Shown here: in pieces, positions 14,890 to 23,881 of the stretch
How positions within the stretch are numbered: the first letter of the stretch is position 1
How the letters are laid out: each line of letters begins with the position of its first letter
Assembly (NCBI RefSeq): GCF_034372165.1
Contig: NZ_CP139698.1
Coordinates: 1,674,001 to 1,738,000, forward strand
DNA: 64,000 bases
Direction of reading: 5' to 3'
Source of the DNA: Christiangramia sp. OXR-203
Lineage (GTDB): Bacteria; Bacteroidota; Bacteroidia; Flavobacteriales; Flavobacteriaceae
The notes under the pieces: generated by a model
Databases searched by the model: none
What the model was told of the DNA's origin: nothing
What the model saw: only the letters and a program-made list of their open reading frames with translations
Translations under genes and position numbers: made by a program

Positions 14890-17299
14890 CCTAGCATCCT
14901 ATTCACCAATCTTTGATATTCAGGATAATTTGGTTTTTGCCAGTAATGGGAACCTGATTCTATGTTATCAGGTTAGACTTCCCGAAATCTACTCATTGTC
15001 AGAAAAAGATTTTGATGAACTGCACAGTACTTTCTTTCAGGCATTCAAGTCACTACCTGCATCCTGTGTTATTCACAAACAGGATGTTTATTTAAAGCAG
15101 GAGTATTCTTCAGAAAAGCTTCCCAATAAAACTTTTTTGGAAAAGGCTACCCATAATCATTTTAAAGGGCGGGAGTACATAGAACACCAAAGCTATTTGT
15201 TTTTCGTGCTGACAAAAAACAAATCCTTAAACAATGCTAAATATAAAAACCCCTTCAGAAACATTTCAAAAACAATTCCTGAGACACTGGAGGAAAATAT
15301 CCGGGACTTCGTAAGTACGGTATCAGATTCGGTTTCCTATATCAATAATAGCCGTAAGGTCAGCTTAGTTCCTCTTGCTGAAAATAGTATAATGAGCTTT
15401 AGCGATTCTTATTTTAATGGTTTCAATGAAGCTTGTGATACCGATATATTGCTTGATAAATCAGGTATACATATAGGAGATAATTATTTCGATTTACTAT
15501 CCATAAACAGTGAATTGTGTTTCGGGGAGAGTGTTCAAAGCAGCAAAAGAAATGAACACTTTACCTCTGATGATTTTATTTTTCACCAGGGCTTTATTGA
15601 TGGTTTAGGCCTGACCTTAAATGAAAACCATATAGTAAACCAGATCATCTATCTGGACGATAAACACAAATGGAGAAAGCTGCTGGACAAAAAAATAGAA
15701 GAGCTTAACAAAAGTTCCAATTTTGGATCACAAAATAAGGTGGTTCTCCAAAAAATTCAGCATATACAGGATCAGATTAATAACGACGATAGCTCCAGGA
15801 TTATTCGCGGGCATTTAAACGTCATCTATTGGACAGATGAGGCCAGCAAGTTGCAGAGAATAGCATCCAGAATAAAGGCTGAATTTAAAGAATTGGATAT
15901 CATACCATACTATCCGGGTGGTGAAGAACGTAAGAACTATTTCCTTAACAGCTATTTCTGTTTCTCCTCTAATTTTTCGAATGAGGATTTATATGTCACC
16001 GATCTCAAGCATGCATTGTGTATGCTTATAAATAATACAAATTATAAATCGGATCCAACCGGAATCATTTTTAATGACAGGGAGTATAATATCCCGGTTT
16101 TCAAAGATGTTTGGGATGAGAAAAAGAAGCGGATCAAGGCAAGGAATTTTGCAATTTTTGCCCCAACTGGAGAAGGCAAATCCTTTCTGGCCAATAATAT
16201 TCTCCGTCAATATTTTGAAAGTGGTGTGCGTCTGGTGATCATTGATCTTGGAGGGTCTTATGCCAAATTTGCCAAATTATACCCTGGCAGCTATGCTATT
16301 CTACGCTATAAAAAGGGAACAAATTTAGGTATCAATCCATTTTATATAAATGATCTAAAAGATTTAACTCCCCAGCGTCTGGAAGATCTGGCAGATTTTC
16401 TTTTCGAATTGTTCGCCTCCGGTTTGAAAGTAACAAAGGAGCAATCGGTTTCCACTAAAAAGATCTTACTCCATTATTATCAAAATGTTCCTATCCCACA
16501 TTCGTTGGGCAGTTTTTATCGCTTTATAGAAGAGAATCAAAAAGATCTACATGATCAATTAAAAGTTCATCCGGATTATTTTAATATCACTGATTTCCTT
16601 CACATTATGTCTGAATATGTAGGAAATGGAATTTATAGTTTTCTATTTAAAGAAGGATTAGATCTAACCTATAAAATTGAAGATAAAAGGCTTATCGTCT
16701 TTGAACTGGATGAAGTGAAGGATAACAAGGAGATCCTTTCGGTAATGCTGAAATTAATTAAATCTGCTATACAAAGGACCATCTGGAGAAACCGTGCTGA
16801 AAAGGGAATTATCCTTTTTGACGAATTTGCCAAACAACTGAAATTCGAAAACGTCCTGGAAAGCGTGGAGTTTTATTACCAGGCTATTCGGAAACAGAAT
16901 GGAGCGATAGGGATCATTCTTCAATCTATCAATCAGCTTCCCAATAATTCCACCTCAGCAAGTATCCTGGAGAATACTCAGGTCATTTACAGCCTTCAAA
17001 ATGAAAAAGGATATGACGAGTTGAAAAAACGTCTGAACCTCTCAATGCATGATTTAAATCAGCTGAAATCCATTAAAAACAACTTTGTCGGCCCCAGGAT
17101 ATACACTGAAATATTTATAAAGATCGGTAAGGAGAGCAATATTTTCCGCCTGGAAGTTCCGAAAGAAGCTTATGCAGCGTACCTGACCGATGGTTGGGAA
17201 AATGAAGAGATTATGAGACTTTATGAAAAATATTCTGATATGGAAAAAGCAATAATTGAATTCACATCTAAAAGATCAAACTATGAAATATCAAACTAA
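14876..17299 (+). CDS. traG: TraG/VirB4-type conjugation ATPase
   Basis: An 807-residue protein with an N-terminal TraG_N domain (residues 1-60, beginning LASYSPIFDIQDN), a CagE/VirB4 middle part and a C-terminal P-loop ATPase. Walker A APTGEGKSFL near residue 430; VIIDLGGSYAKFA follows; Walker B-like GIILFDEFAKQL near 645; IGIILQSINQLP near 680. It powers pilus assembly and substrate transfer at the inner membrane. Largest gene of the tra operon and intact. Confidence 0.95.
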   Translation: MKKINLASYSPIFDIQDNLVFASNGNLILCYQVRLPEIYSLSEKDFDELHSTFFQAFKSLPASCVIHKQDVYLKQEYSSEKLPNKTFLEKATHNHFKGREYIEHQSYLFFVLTKNKSLNNAKYKNPFRNISKTIPETLEENIRDFVSTVSDSVSYINNSRKVSLVPLAENSIMSFSDSYFNGFNEACDTDILLDKSGIHIGDNYFDLLSINSELCFGESVQSSKRNEHFTSDDFIFHQGFIDGLGLTLNENHIVNQIIYLDDKHKWRKLLDKKIEELNKSSNFGSQNKVVLQKIQHIQDQINNDDSSRIIRGHLNVIYWTDEASKLQRIASRIKAEFKELDIIPYYPGGEERKNYFLNSYFCFSSNFSNEDLYVTDLKHALCMLINNTNYKSDPTGIIFNDREYNIPVFKDVWDEKKKRIKARNFAIFAPTGEGKSFLANNILRQYFESGVRLVIIDLGGSYAKFAKLYPGSYAILRYKKGTNLGINPFYINDLKDLTPQRLEDLADFLFELFASGLKVTKEQSVSTKKILLHYYQNVPIPHSLGSFYRFIEENQKDLHDQLKVHPDYFNITDFLHIMSEYVGNGIYSFLFKEGLDLTYKIEDKRLIVFELDEVKDNKEILSVMLKLIKSAIQRTIWRNRAEKGIILFDEFAKQLKFENVLESVEFYYQAIRKQNGAIGIILQSINQLPNNSTSASILENTQVIYSLQNEKGYDELKKRLNLSMHDLNQLKSIKNNFVGPRIYTEIFIKIGKESNIFRLEVPKEAYAAYLTDGWENEEIMRLYEKYSDMEKAIIEFTSKRSNYEISN

Positions 17300-17864
17300 A
17301 ATTGCAGCGCTGGCGATAGTTATTGCCCTAATCATGCCCGCAAGAGTTGCGAGTCAGGGAATGCCAGTTTATGACAACACCAATTTTATAAGTCTTGCAA
17401 AATCGCTTATAGAATCGGCCAAACAAACCTCACAATTATTGAAAACAGTGGATTTCCTTAAACAACAAAAGGAAAATCTGGAGAAAGTAAATAATGTGGT
17501 AAAACAATTGAAAGCGGTCCAGGAAATCACGGAAAATAATCAACGGCTATTTGATATAGTTCGGGACGATCTCAGGGAGATCCTGAATTCACCGTATATC
17601 AAACCGGAAGAAGTGACCCGTATTTCAGACTCCTTTAATTCTATTATTGAAAACTCATTGGAAGATCTGGATTTTATAGACCAGATACTTTCCAGCGATT
17701 ATTTAAAAATGACCGATGCTGAAAGAGCGGCCATCCTGAAAGAAAAAGAAATGAATTCAAAAGAAATGGTGGCCGAGATCAACCAGAAGACCCAACGCTA
17801 TCGCGATATCATTTCTTTTCGGGAGATGCAGGATAAAATTAACAAAAGGGAAACTGATTACTAA
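17283..17864 (+). CDS. traI: Conjugative transfer protein TraI (DUF4141, VirB5-like)
   Basis: About 193 residues starting with a signal peptide (MKYQTKIAALAIVIALIMP, cleaved near ASQG), then a helical, coiled-coil-prone periplasmic part (LLKTVDFLKQQKENLEKVNN). I use the ATG at 17283, which places the signal peptide at the N-terminus, rather than the in-frame ATG at 17256. It overlaps the traG end by 17 bp. Size and position fit the VirB5-like DUF4141 proteins of Bacteroidetes elements. Confidence 0.75.
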   Translation: MKYQTKIAALAIVIALIMPARVASQGMPVYDNTNFISLAKSLIESAKQTSQLLKTVDFLKQQKENLEKVNNVVKQLKAVQEITENNQRLFDIVRDDLREILNSPYIKPEEVTRISDSFNSIIENSLEDLDFIDQILSSDYLKMTDAERAAILKEKEMNSKEMVAEINQKTQRYRDIISFREMQDKINKRETDY

Positions 17865-17870
17865 ACGGCT

Positions 17871-18707
17871 ATGGGTATATTTTTAGGAATAGGACTGGAA
17901 TATGTGGACGCTGTTTTTCAAACTATCAAAAGCAGCGATTTTTCGCAATACACAATTACGGGGATGAAAAGTCTCGGGGTCATGTTGTTTCTGGTAAATA
18001 TTCTCAAAAAATATAATGAAGGAATTGCCGATAGGGATGGTTATACCTGGGGTTTGAGTCCTGGAGAACTCGCTAAGAATTTTGTGATCGTTTTACTGGT
18101 CATATTCTCAACAGAGGTGCTGGGTGTCTTTGATGGTATTTTGGTAGCGATTGAAACCAATTATCGTGATACTGCACCTGCGCTTATACCGCTTCAGCTG
18201 CAGGATATTGATATCGAGCAGGATGTAGGTGCCATAGAAGCAGCAAAAAAGGCGATGGCTTTGTTGTATGAAGCCCTGGTAACTCCGCTTTACCCTGTAA
18301 AAGTACTTTCATTTATAATCGGATTATTTTTATGGGTATTGGATCTTTTCATTTACCCATTGTTTTTAGCGGAACGTTATTTTCTCCTTGGAATCATGCA
18401 GGCTTTTTTCCCATTGATTATTAGCCTAGCCGTTTTTGAGAAATTCCGAAATATGGCCTATAATTTTTTCAGGATGTATGCGGCGGTTTATATGCTCGTT
18501 CCTGCATTTTTCCTGGTGAATGTTTTTGTAAACGCTCTCTATGCGGAAATTAATATCAACTTCTGGTCGAATTTGTTAGGATCATCAACCGATAACGGAA
18601 TTATTAAAATCATCATAGAAGCCGGGTCTATAGCCTTTATCGTATTTCTGAAATTTAAATTATACACACGAGCTACTTCATTCACCTTTAAACTTTTCAC
18701 CGCCTAA
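17871..18707 (+). CDS. traJ: Conjugative transfer protein TraJ (VirB6-like)
   Basis: A 278-residue polytopic membrane protein with about six hydrophobic stretches (for example 65-85, 145-170, 180-200, 210-230, 250-268) and the pattern YTWGLSPGELAKNFVIVLL. This is the expected inner-membrane channel component of Bacteroidetes T4SS. It begins 6 bp after traI, and its stop overlaps the traK start. Confidence 0.85.
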   Translation: MGIFLGIGLEYVDAVFQTIKSSDFSQYTITGMKSLGVMLFLVNILKKYNEGIADRDGYTWGLSPGELAKNFVIVLLVIFSTEVLGVFDGILVAIETNYRDTAPALIPLQLQDIDIEQDVGAIEAAKKAMALLYEALVTPLYPVKVLSFIIGLFLWVLDLFIYPLFLAERYFLLGIMQAFFPLIISLAVFEKFRNMAYNFFRMYAAVYMLVPAFFLVNVFVNALYAEININFWSNLLGSSTDNGIIKIIIEAGSIAFIVFLKFKLYTRATSFTFKLFTA

Positions 18708-19330
18708 TGAAAACAGCCTATCACAACATTTTTAGTGTTCTAAAGATCAATCGCATTATAGTAATTACGGTGGTATGTGGCGCAGTCGTCACCAGCCTGT
18801 TTTCTGGTTGGCTGGTATATAACATACACCGTGAAGCTTTAAACAATGCCTTTGCAGTAAGTACAGATGGAGCGGTAATTCCGCTAAAGTGGGTAGATCA
18901 GAAAGAAAATTTAAAAGTTGAAGCCCTGGCACACCTGGAATTATTTCATCAATATTTTTATGATATCGATGCCAGTAATTACGTAAAGAACCTTGAGAAA
19001 GCACTCTGGTTAGGGAACAGTTCGGTGGACAATGTTTACCGACAGAAGAAAGCCGATGGCGTTTATAACCGCTTACTTCAATATTCCCTAGTACAAAATG
19101 TATTGAGCATAAATTCTGAACTAGACCTGGAACAAGTGCCTTTCCATTTTAAGACCACTACCATTTTTGAAATTAACCGGGGAAGTATTGTAGATACTTA
19201 TGAACTGGTATCTACCGGTAATCTGATTCAGGTGGATCGGAATTTCCCCAATAATACTCACGGAATTTTGATCACCAATTATTTTGAAAACAGTTTAAAA
19301 AAGATCGAATATGAAAATAGAAAAGAATAA
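18707..19330 (+). CDS. traK: Conjugative transfer protein TraK (VirB8-like)
   Basis: A 207-residue protein with one N-terminal transmembrane helix (residues 16-38) and a periplasmic domain. EALAHLELFHQYFYDIDASNYVKNL (about residues 64-88) is the helix-rich start of the NTF2-like VirB8/TraK domain. It bridges the inner-membrane complex to the outer components. Its coding sequence overlaps traM by 20 bp. Confidence 0.87.
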   Translation: MKTAYHNIFSVLKINRIIVITVVCGAVVTSLFSGWLVYNIHREALNNAFAVSTDGAVIPLKWVDQKENLKVEALAHLELFHQYFYDIDASNYVKNLEKALWLGNSSVDNVYRQKKADGVYNRLLQYSLVQNVLSINSELDLEQVPFHFKTTTIFEINRGSIVDTYELVSTGNLIQVDRNFPNNTHGILITNYFENSLKKIEYENRKE

Positions 19331-20234
19331 AGTAGTCTTCGGAAGTATATTGGCATTTGTTATCATTTTTATCGTGTCTTATTCCGTGTTGGTTTTAGGT
19401 GATGATTCTGAAGAATTTGAACAATTAAAACAAACCAAGGTACCGGAACTGGAAGAAGAGCAGGAGCAATACAATTCTAAACTCGACGCCATTAATGCGC
19501 TCAGGGAAGTCAGGGAAACCAATGCTCCGAGTATTTATGACGAAAAACTAATTGATTCCCTGGGGTTTTATGATCCAGACCTTGAGATTAAGGAAAAGGA
19601 ACGTATCGTGGATAGTATCTATAAATCGGGCAGAGTTAATTACAGCGAGAACGGCTATCGAAAGACGAAGCCGGATTTAAGAAAGCCTGAAGTACAAATA
19701 GCCGATTCCATTATTCCAGAAATAAACGAAAGCCTGTCAGCTAAGGAAATTGGGCTGGAACACCAGTTATTTTTCGCCTCCCAACCTTTAAATAATGAAA
19801 CTGAAATAGATTTCAATACTGACCCATTTATTTACGCAGAAGTAGACGGCGAGCAGGTAGTGAAAACTAATTCCAGACTGAGAATGCGTGTGATAGAAAA
19901 TACAGTGATAAATGGTAAACCTGTTCAAGAAAATTCCCTCATCTACGGGTTTATCAGTTTCAAGCCGAATAGGGCGCTAATTGAAATTGAAAACATTCAA
20001 CATCAACCGGTAAAATTAAAAGCTTTTGACCTTCAGGATGGCAGCGAAGGGATTTATGTTGAAAATAGTTTCCGTAGCGATGCCACCAGGGTAGTCATAG
20101 GCGATGTGGTGGAAGATATCAATGTAGCCGGAGTTCCACAGGTTTCAGGAATTAAAGACATATTCCAAAGAAATAATAAGAATATCAAAGTCACTATTAC
20201 CAATAACTATAAGCTCATTTTAAAGGCTCATTAA
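19311..20234 (+). CDS. traM: Conjugative transfer protein TraM (VirB10-like)
   Basis: A 307-residue protein: one transmembrane helix at residues 8-28, a charged coiled-coil-like linker (EQLKQTKVPELEEEQEQYN), then a C-terminal beta-rich domain from about residue 180 (SRLRMRVIENTVINGKPVQ, FISFKPNRALIEIENI). This is the TraM/VirB10 layout, a protein spanning from inner to outer membrane. It is followed by traN after 12 bp. Confidence 0.87.
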   Translation: MKIEKNKVVFGSILAFVIIFIVSYSVLVLGDDSEEFEQLKQTKVPELEEEQEQYNSKLDAINALREVRETNAPSIYDEKLIDSLGFYDPDLEIKEKERIVDSIYKSGRVNYSENGYRKTKPDLRKPEVQIADSIIPEINESLSAKEIGLEHQLFFASQPLNNETEIDFNTDPFIYAEVDGEQVVKTNSRLRMRVIENTVINGKPVQENSLIYGFISFKPNRALIEIENIQHQPVKLKAFDLQDGSEGIYVENSFRSDATRVVIGDVVEDINVAGVPQVSGIKDIFQRNNKNIKVTITNNYKLILKAH

Positions 20235-20246
20235 TATTCTACAATC

Positions 20247-21134
20247 ATGAAAAATTCACTCATTTTATCAATCATTCTCATTTTTCCTTTTGCAATTGTA
20301 AATGCCCAGGTCCAAGGCTTTCACAATTCCAAGGATTCCCGATTGGATACCATTTTTGCAAACGATACAAAGAATGTAGCCCTATTTTTTCCCGAACCAA
20401 TCCAGCAGGGAATTGCGGGTTCCGATAATTTTGTATTGACCTATAACAGGGAAAAAGAACAAACATTTGCACTGCTCCAGGCAACTCCCGGAAAAGAAAG
20501 TAATTTACTGTTTATCAGTAATTCAGGTAGTATTTTTTCGTATATTGTAAAGTATTCCGAAGAGCTTCAAAACCTAAATTATTTTATTGAAAAATCAGGG
20601 AGTATTGGCAATGTTAACCGGGTTGTGGCTAAGCCTGAAAATGTTGAAATTGAAACTGATTCACCTCTCAATACTCAAATTAAACCATCATTGAATGACC
20701 GACTTTATTTTCAGAAGTTTAGTTCTTATTTGTTGAATAAAAATATAAAGTCTGGAATGCTTCGCAAGCGGAATGAAAAAGTTGTTATAAAGCTTGAAAA
20801 TATCGTATTCCATAAAGAGCATTTGTATTTTGTGATGGAAATACAGAACAGGTCGGCAATAGATTATGAAGTCAACTTTTTGAAGGTTTCGGTTAAAACC
20901 CGAAAAAATGAAAAAAGGAAATCCATGCAAAACCTGGTTCTGGATCCGATATTCAAATATGATATGCCGAATAAGATTGGAGTAGGGGAAAGCGCTCGGT
21001 TTGTATATGTAATGCCAAAATTCTCCATTGCTTATGATAAATTAGTAATGCTTGACTTAAATGAAAAGAATGGCGAACGGAATATGAAATTGAAAATTAA
21101 ACAGCGCTTCATTAATAATCCTAATTTCTATTAA
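20247..21134 (+). CDS. traN: Conjugative transfer protein TraN (DUF4138, VirB9-like)
   Basis: A 295-residue exported protein with a signal peptide (residues 1-20, ending VNAQV). The N-terminal beta domain shows NDTKNVALFFPEPIQQGIAGS and the C-terminal one FHKEHLYFVMEIQNRSAIDYE, both typical of DUF4138/TraN. It forms the outer-membrane part of the transfer channel with TraM. The lipoprotein gene follows at once. Confidence 0.88.
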   Translation: MKNSLILSIILIFPFAIVNAQVQGFHNSKDSRLDTIFANDTKNVALFFPEPIQQGIAGSDNFVLTYNREKEQTFALLQATPGKESNLLFISNSGSIFSYIVKYSEELQNLNYFIEKSGSIGNVNRVVAKPENVEIETDSPLNTQIKPSLNDRLYFQKFSSYLLNKNIKSGMLRKRNEKVVIKLENIVFHKEHLYFVMEIQNRSAIDYEVNFLKVSVKTRKNEKRKSMQNLVLDPIFKYDMPNKIGVGESARFVYVMPKFSIAYDKLVMLDLNEKNGERNMKLKIKQRFINNPNFY

Positions 21135-21135
21135 T

Positions 21136-21498
21136 ATGAAAAATTATGTATTTATCCTGATTCTGGCTATTTGTGTTTCCTGTACTGAATCTCAGATGAG
21201 TCCTGCCATGACCGCTCAAAAAGTCGTGGAGAGCTTTTATGCTAAAGATAACTCCCAGTTAAAAAAATATACTACTGCAGAGAGTTATGAGTCCTTCCTT
21301 TCTGTACAGGACATGTTTGAAGCTCAAAATTCATCCTCATCAAATTTTAAGGTTCTTGAGGAATCTATAGATGAGAAAACGGCCTGGGTTAAATTTAGTA
21401 CCAGGTTTGAAGATAATCCTGAAACCTTCAAACTCATCCAGGAAGATGGAATGTGGAAAGTTACTGAAAGCGGGATAAAGGAAACTAGTCCTTTTTAG
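21136..21498 (+). CDS. DUF4878-like lipoprotein at the end of the tra operon
   Basis: A 120-residue lipoprotein: the signal ends at the lipobox AICVSC (Cys16). The rest resembles the small NTF2-like DUF4878 fold: MTAQKVVESFYAKDNSQLKKY, then paired strands ending MWKVTESGI. It sits 1 bp after traN, where VirB7-like lipoproteins sit in other T4SS, so it may stabilise the outer complex (inference). It ends 9 bp from the convergent SRAP gene. Confidence 0.65.
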   Translation: MKNYVFILILAICVSCTESQMSPAMTAQKVVESFYAKDNSQLKKYTTAESYESFLSVQDMFEAQNSSSSNFKVLEESIDEKTAWVKFSTRFEDNPETFKLIQEDGMWKVTESGIKETSPF

Positions 21499-21507
21499 TT
21501 TTTTATC

Positions 21508-22125
21508 CTAAACCGGTTTTGCTTCCAAATCTACATCATACGGAAAAGCAAAATTTGAAACTTCATTTCCTGTGAGCCATGACTTATGATCTGCAGATTT
21601 GAGTACCACGGGCATTCGCTTTTTGTTATTATGGATTTCGCTCATTAGCTCATTGGCTTCGGTGGTTACGATAGAGTAGGAGTTTACTAATTCATTATTC
21701 TCAGGATTCTTCCAGGTGGAATAAATTCCTGCAAAGGCAAATATTTCCTGGTCTTTCGGCATAAGCAGATATTTTTGTTTTTCCTTGCCTTTTGGGTCCA
21801 GTCATTGCCATTCGTAGTAACCATCTGCTATAATAAGGCAGCGATTTTTGACGGAATTCCTATAAGCCGGCTTTTCCGAAACAGTTTCAATCTTGGCATT
21901 TAGGGTCATTTTTTTGATCTTATCATCCTTTGCCCAAAACGGAATCAATCCCCAGTTGAACATTTGAATTTCTCCATGATTCTCATCGGTAATTACCGGT
22001 GTTTTCATAAAAGTGAAGGCATTGATCTCATCCATGGGAGAAAACAGCTCAGGCTCTACAAAACGAGCTTCAAACGAACGTTCAATAGCAGCAAGTCTGG
22101 AATTCAATTTGGTACGATAACACAT
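21508..22125 (-). pseudogene. SRAP (YedK/HMCES-like) peptidase gene with in-frame TGA
   Basis: Two parts in the same frame are separated by one TGA at codon 108. Part one begins MCYRTK (catalytic Cys2 intact) and ends NRCLIIADGYYEWQ, holding the active-site Glu. After TGA the frame goes on LDPKGKEKQKYLLMPKDQE, with IHNNKKRMPVVL carrying the active-site His region. Family members usually read YEWQW at this point, so the stop is a likely TGG-to-TGA change. SRAP proteins crosslink to abasic sites in single-stranded DNA, useful during conjugation. The allele may be inactive. Confidence 0.85.
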
Positions 22126-22285
22126 ATTATTTTATTTTGAATTTACGGAAATTTTAAAACTGAGTGAAAGTTAAAAAAGGCTCATTCATTTTTTTACATA
22201 TATGAAAAATGATTCAAATTTTAAGTAAAAAAATTCCTTGGATTAGAACTTATAAACATTTCTGATAAGACCTAAGTCATCTTTT

Positions 22286-23881
22286 TTATATTAGGTGGTT
22301 AGTTTTAATTTTCTTGTATTTTTTACCCATTCCCAAGGCTACAGCCGTCGGGTTTTTGATTATTAGTTCTCCAAGGGCAAGACTTGAAATTGCTTCTTTT
22401 ATTTCCTGGAACTCATTACCAGAAACCCCGAATAAATCCTTAATCACAGCATCGGCTATCGATTGCTGTTTCATAATCAATGGATACTGAGCATTTGCAT
22501 AAAAATCGAAATATTTAGATTTATAGGCATCCATATTTTGAGTAGCCAGGATAATGCTCAAGCCTTTATTTCTTCCTACGGCAATAAGGTCCCGCAAAGG
22601 TTTATTGTCAAAATCAAGCATATAATGCGCTTCGTCAATTATTGTAAAGTGCCTTATTTCTACACATTCATCACTAACAGCTTGCTTAGGCAGGGTCTCA
22701 TAAATAGTGTTCAGCTTGGAAATTATAAAGTAAACAATTGCTTTTGCTAAAGGACCGTCTTTAGGGAAATTGCTCATATTCACTATATAGCTATCCTTTA
22801 CAAGGTCTATTGAGTCTACATCTGAAAACAAATTGTTTCTAATCAGCTGCTTAAGTACTGACTTGATACTATCATCCTTCTGACGGTCTTTCTCGGTTTG
22901 CAAATTTTGATATTCTTGCAAAATAAGCTCGAAAGTTACCGGCCTATTATGAGTGGTTTTATAAGCTTCAATTACAGCTTCAGAAAGTCTGTTGCTCATA
23001 TTTGCACTTATACGGGTGTTATCTATTGCGCAAAGTGCATTGGCTAGTTGGGTAGCATAGAGGTTAATTTCATTCTGGGTTTTACCACTGAAATCCTTAA
23101 AGGGAGAAAATGGTAATGGCTCCCGAATCGGATCTAATATTGCCGAATCATCTATTTCAAAATGGGAAAACCAGGCTCTGTTTGCCGGATCGGAAAACTC
23201 GCCCTTATAATCAAAGAATAAGAAGTTTACAGGATAGGATGTATCTACAGTCAGACTTCGCATCTCACGCATTAATACAGCCAGTAAATTCGATTTTCCA
23301 GAACCAGTAGTACCTGCAATTAAAATTTGAGTATTAGGTATATTCCTGCTGTTTAAGTCAAGCGTGGCGGCTATATCATCTGCATAAGAACCTATGTTTA
23401 GTTTTAATTCAGGAATTTCACCAAAACTAGCTTTTGATTCGTTGGCTGATACATTTAACCACTCTTCTAAATTATCATCTCTTAAAAGATGATCTAAGCC
23501 TCTCAGCATTTCGTAGTTCACCACCCGGCTTTTAAAAGCCTGACTTTCCCAATCTAAATCTTCAAATTGGTGATATCTTAATTTCAATAAGGAAACCCAG
23601 GTATTCTGTAAATGAAATTTAGAAAAAGTGGTTTCGTGTATTCGCAATCCTGTTTTAGATATTGGAACTTCCTCTATTTCGTCTATTCTCCTTTTATCAG
23701 ATAAGGTTAGACCTGCAGCCAAAGCAAAGCGCTGGAGGGTATTATTACTGATATTTAAGGGTTTTGTATCGTATTTATATTCTTTAAGATTTAGCTTTTG
23801 TTCTAACTTATTCTTAAGTGGTGTCAGCTTTTCAATTAAACCTTCGCTTTGCCTTATGTTATTTAGTGAAAGATTTTCCAT
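22286..23881 (-). CDS. DndE-like/HerA-type ATPase fusion of a hybrid defence operon
   Basis: A 531-residue protein. The N-terminal about 80 residues (LSLNNIRQSEGLIEKL, then NISNNTLQRFALAAGLTLS) resemble DndE (DUF1832), a DNA-binding subunit of phosphorothioation systems. From about residue 180 comes a HerA/FtsK-class motor: Walker A AGTTGSGKSN (near 190), Walker B FTIIDEAHYM (near 412), and GRNKGLSIILATQN. It is the last gene of five leftward genes spaced 1-5 bp or overlapping, downstream of a DndD-like ATPase. It probably translocates on DNA. No sulfur-modification genes are present. Confidence 0.72.
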   Translation of the reverse strand: MENLSLNNIRQSEGLIEKLTPLKNKLEQKLNLKEYKYDTKPLNISNNTLQRFALAAGLTLSDKRRIDEIEEVPISKTGLRIHETTFSKFHLQNTWVSLLKLRYHQFEDLDWESQAFKSRVVNYEMLRGLDHLLRDDNLEEWLNVSANESKASFGEIPELKLNIGSYADDIAATLDLNSRNIPNTQILIAGTTGSGKSNLLAVLMREMRSLTVDTSYPVNFLFFDYKGEFSDPANRAWFSHFEIDDSAILDPIREPLPFSPFKDFSGKTQNEINLYATQLANALCAIDNTRISANMSNRLSEAVIEAYKTTHNRPVTFELILQEYQNLQTEKDRQKDDSIKSVLKQLIRNNLFSDVDSIDLVKDSYIVNMSNFPKDGPLAKAIVYFIISKLNTIYETLPKQAVSDECVEIRHFTIIDEAHYMLDFDNKPLRDLIAVGRNKGLSIILATQNMDAYKSKYFDFYANAQYPLIMKQQSIADAVIKDLFGVSGNEFQEIKEAISSLALGELIIKNPTAVALGMGKKYKKIKTNHLI

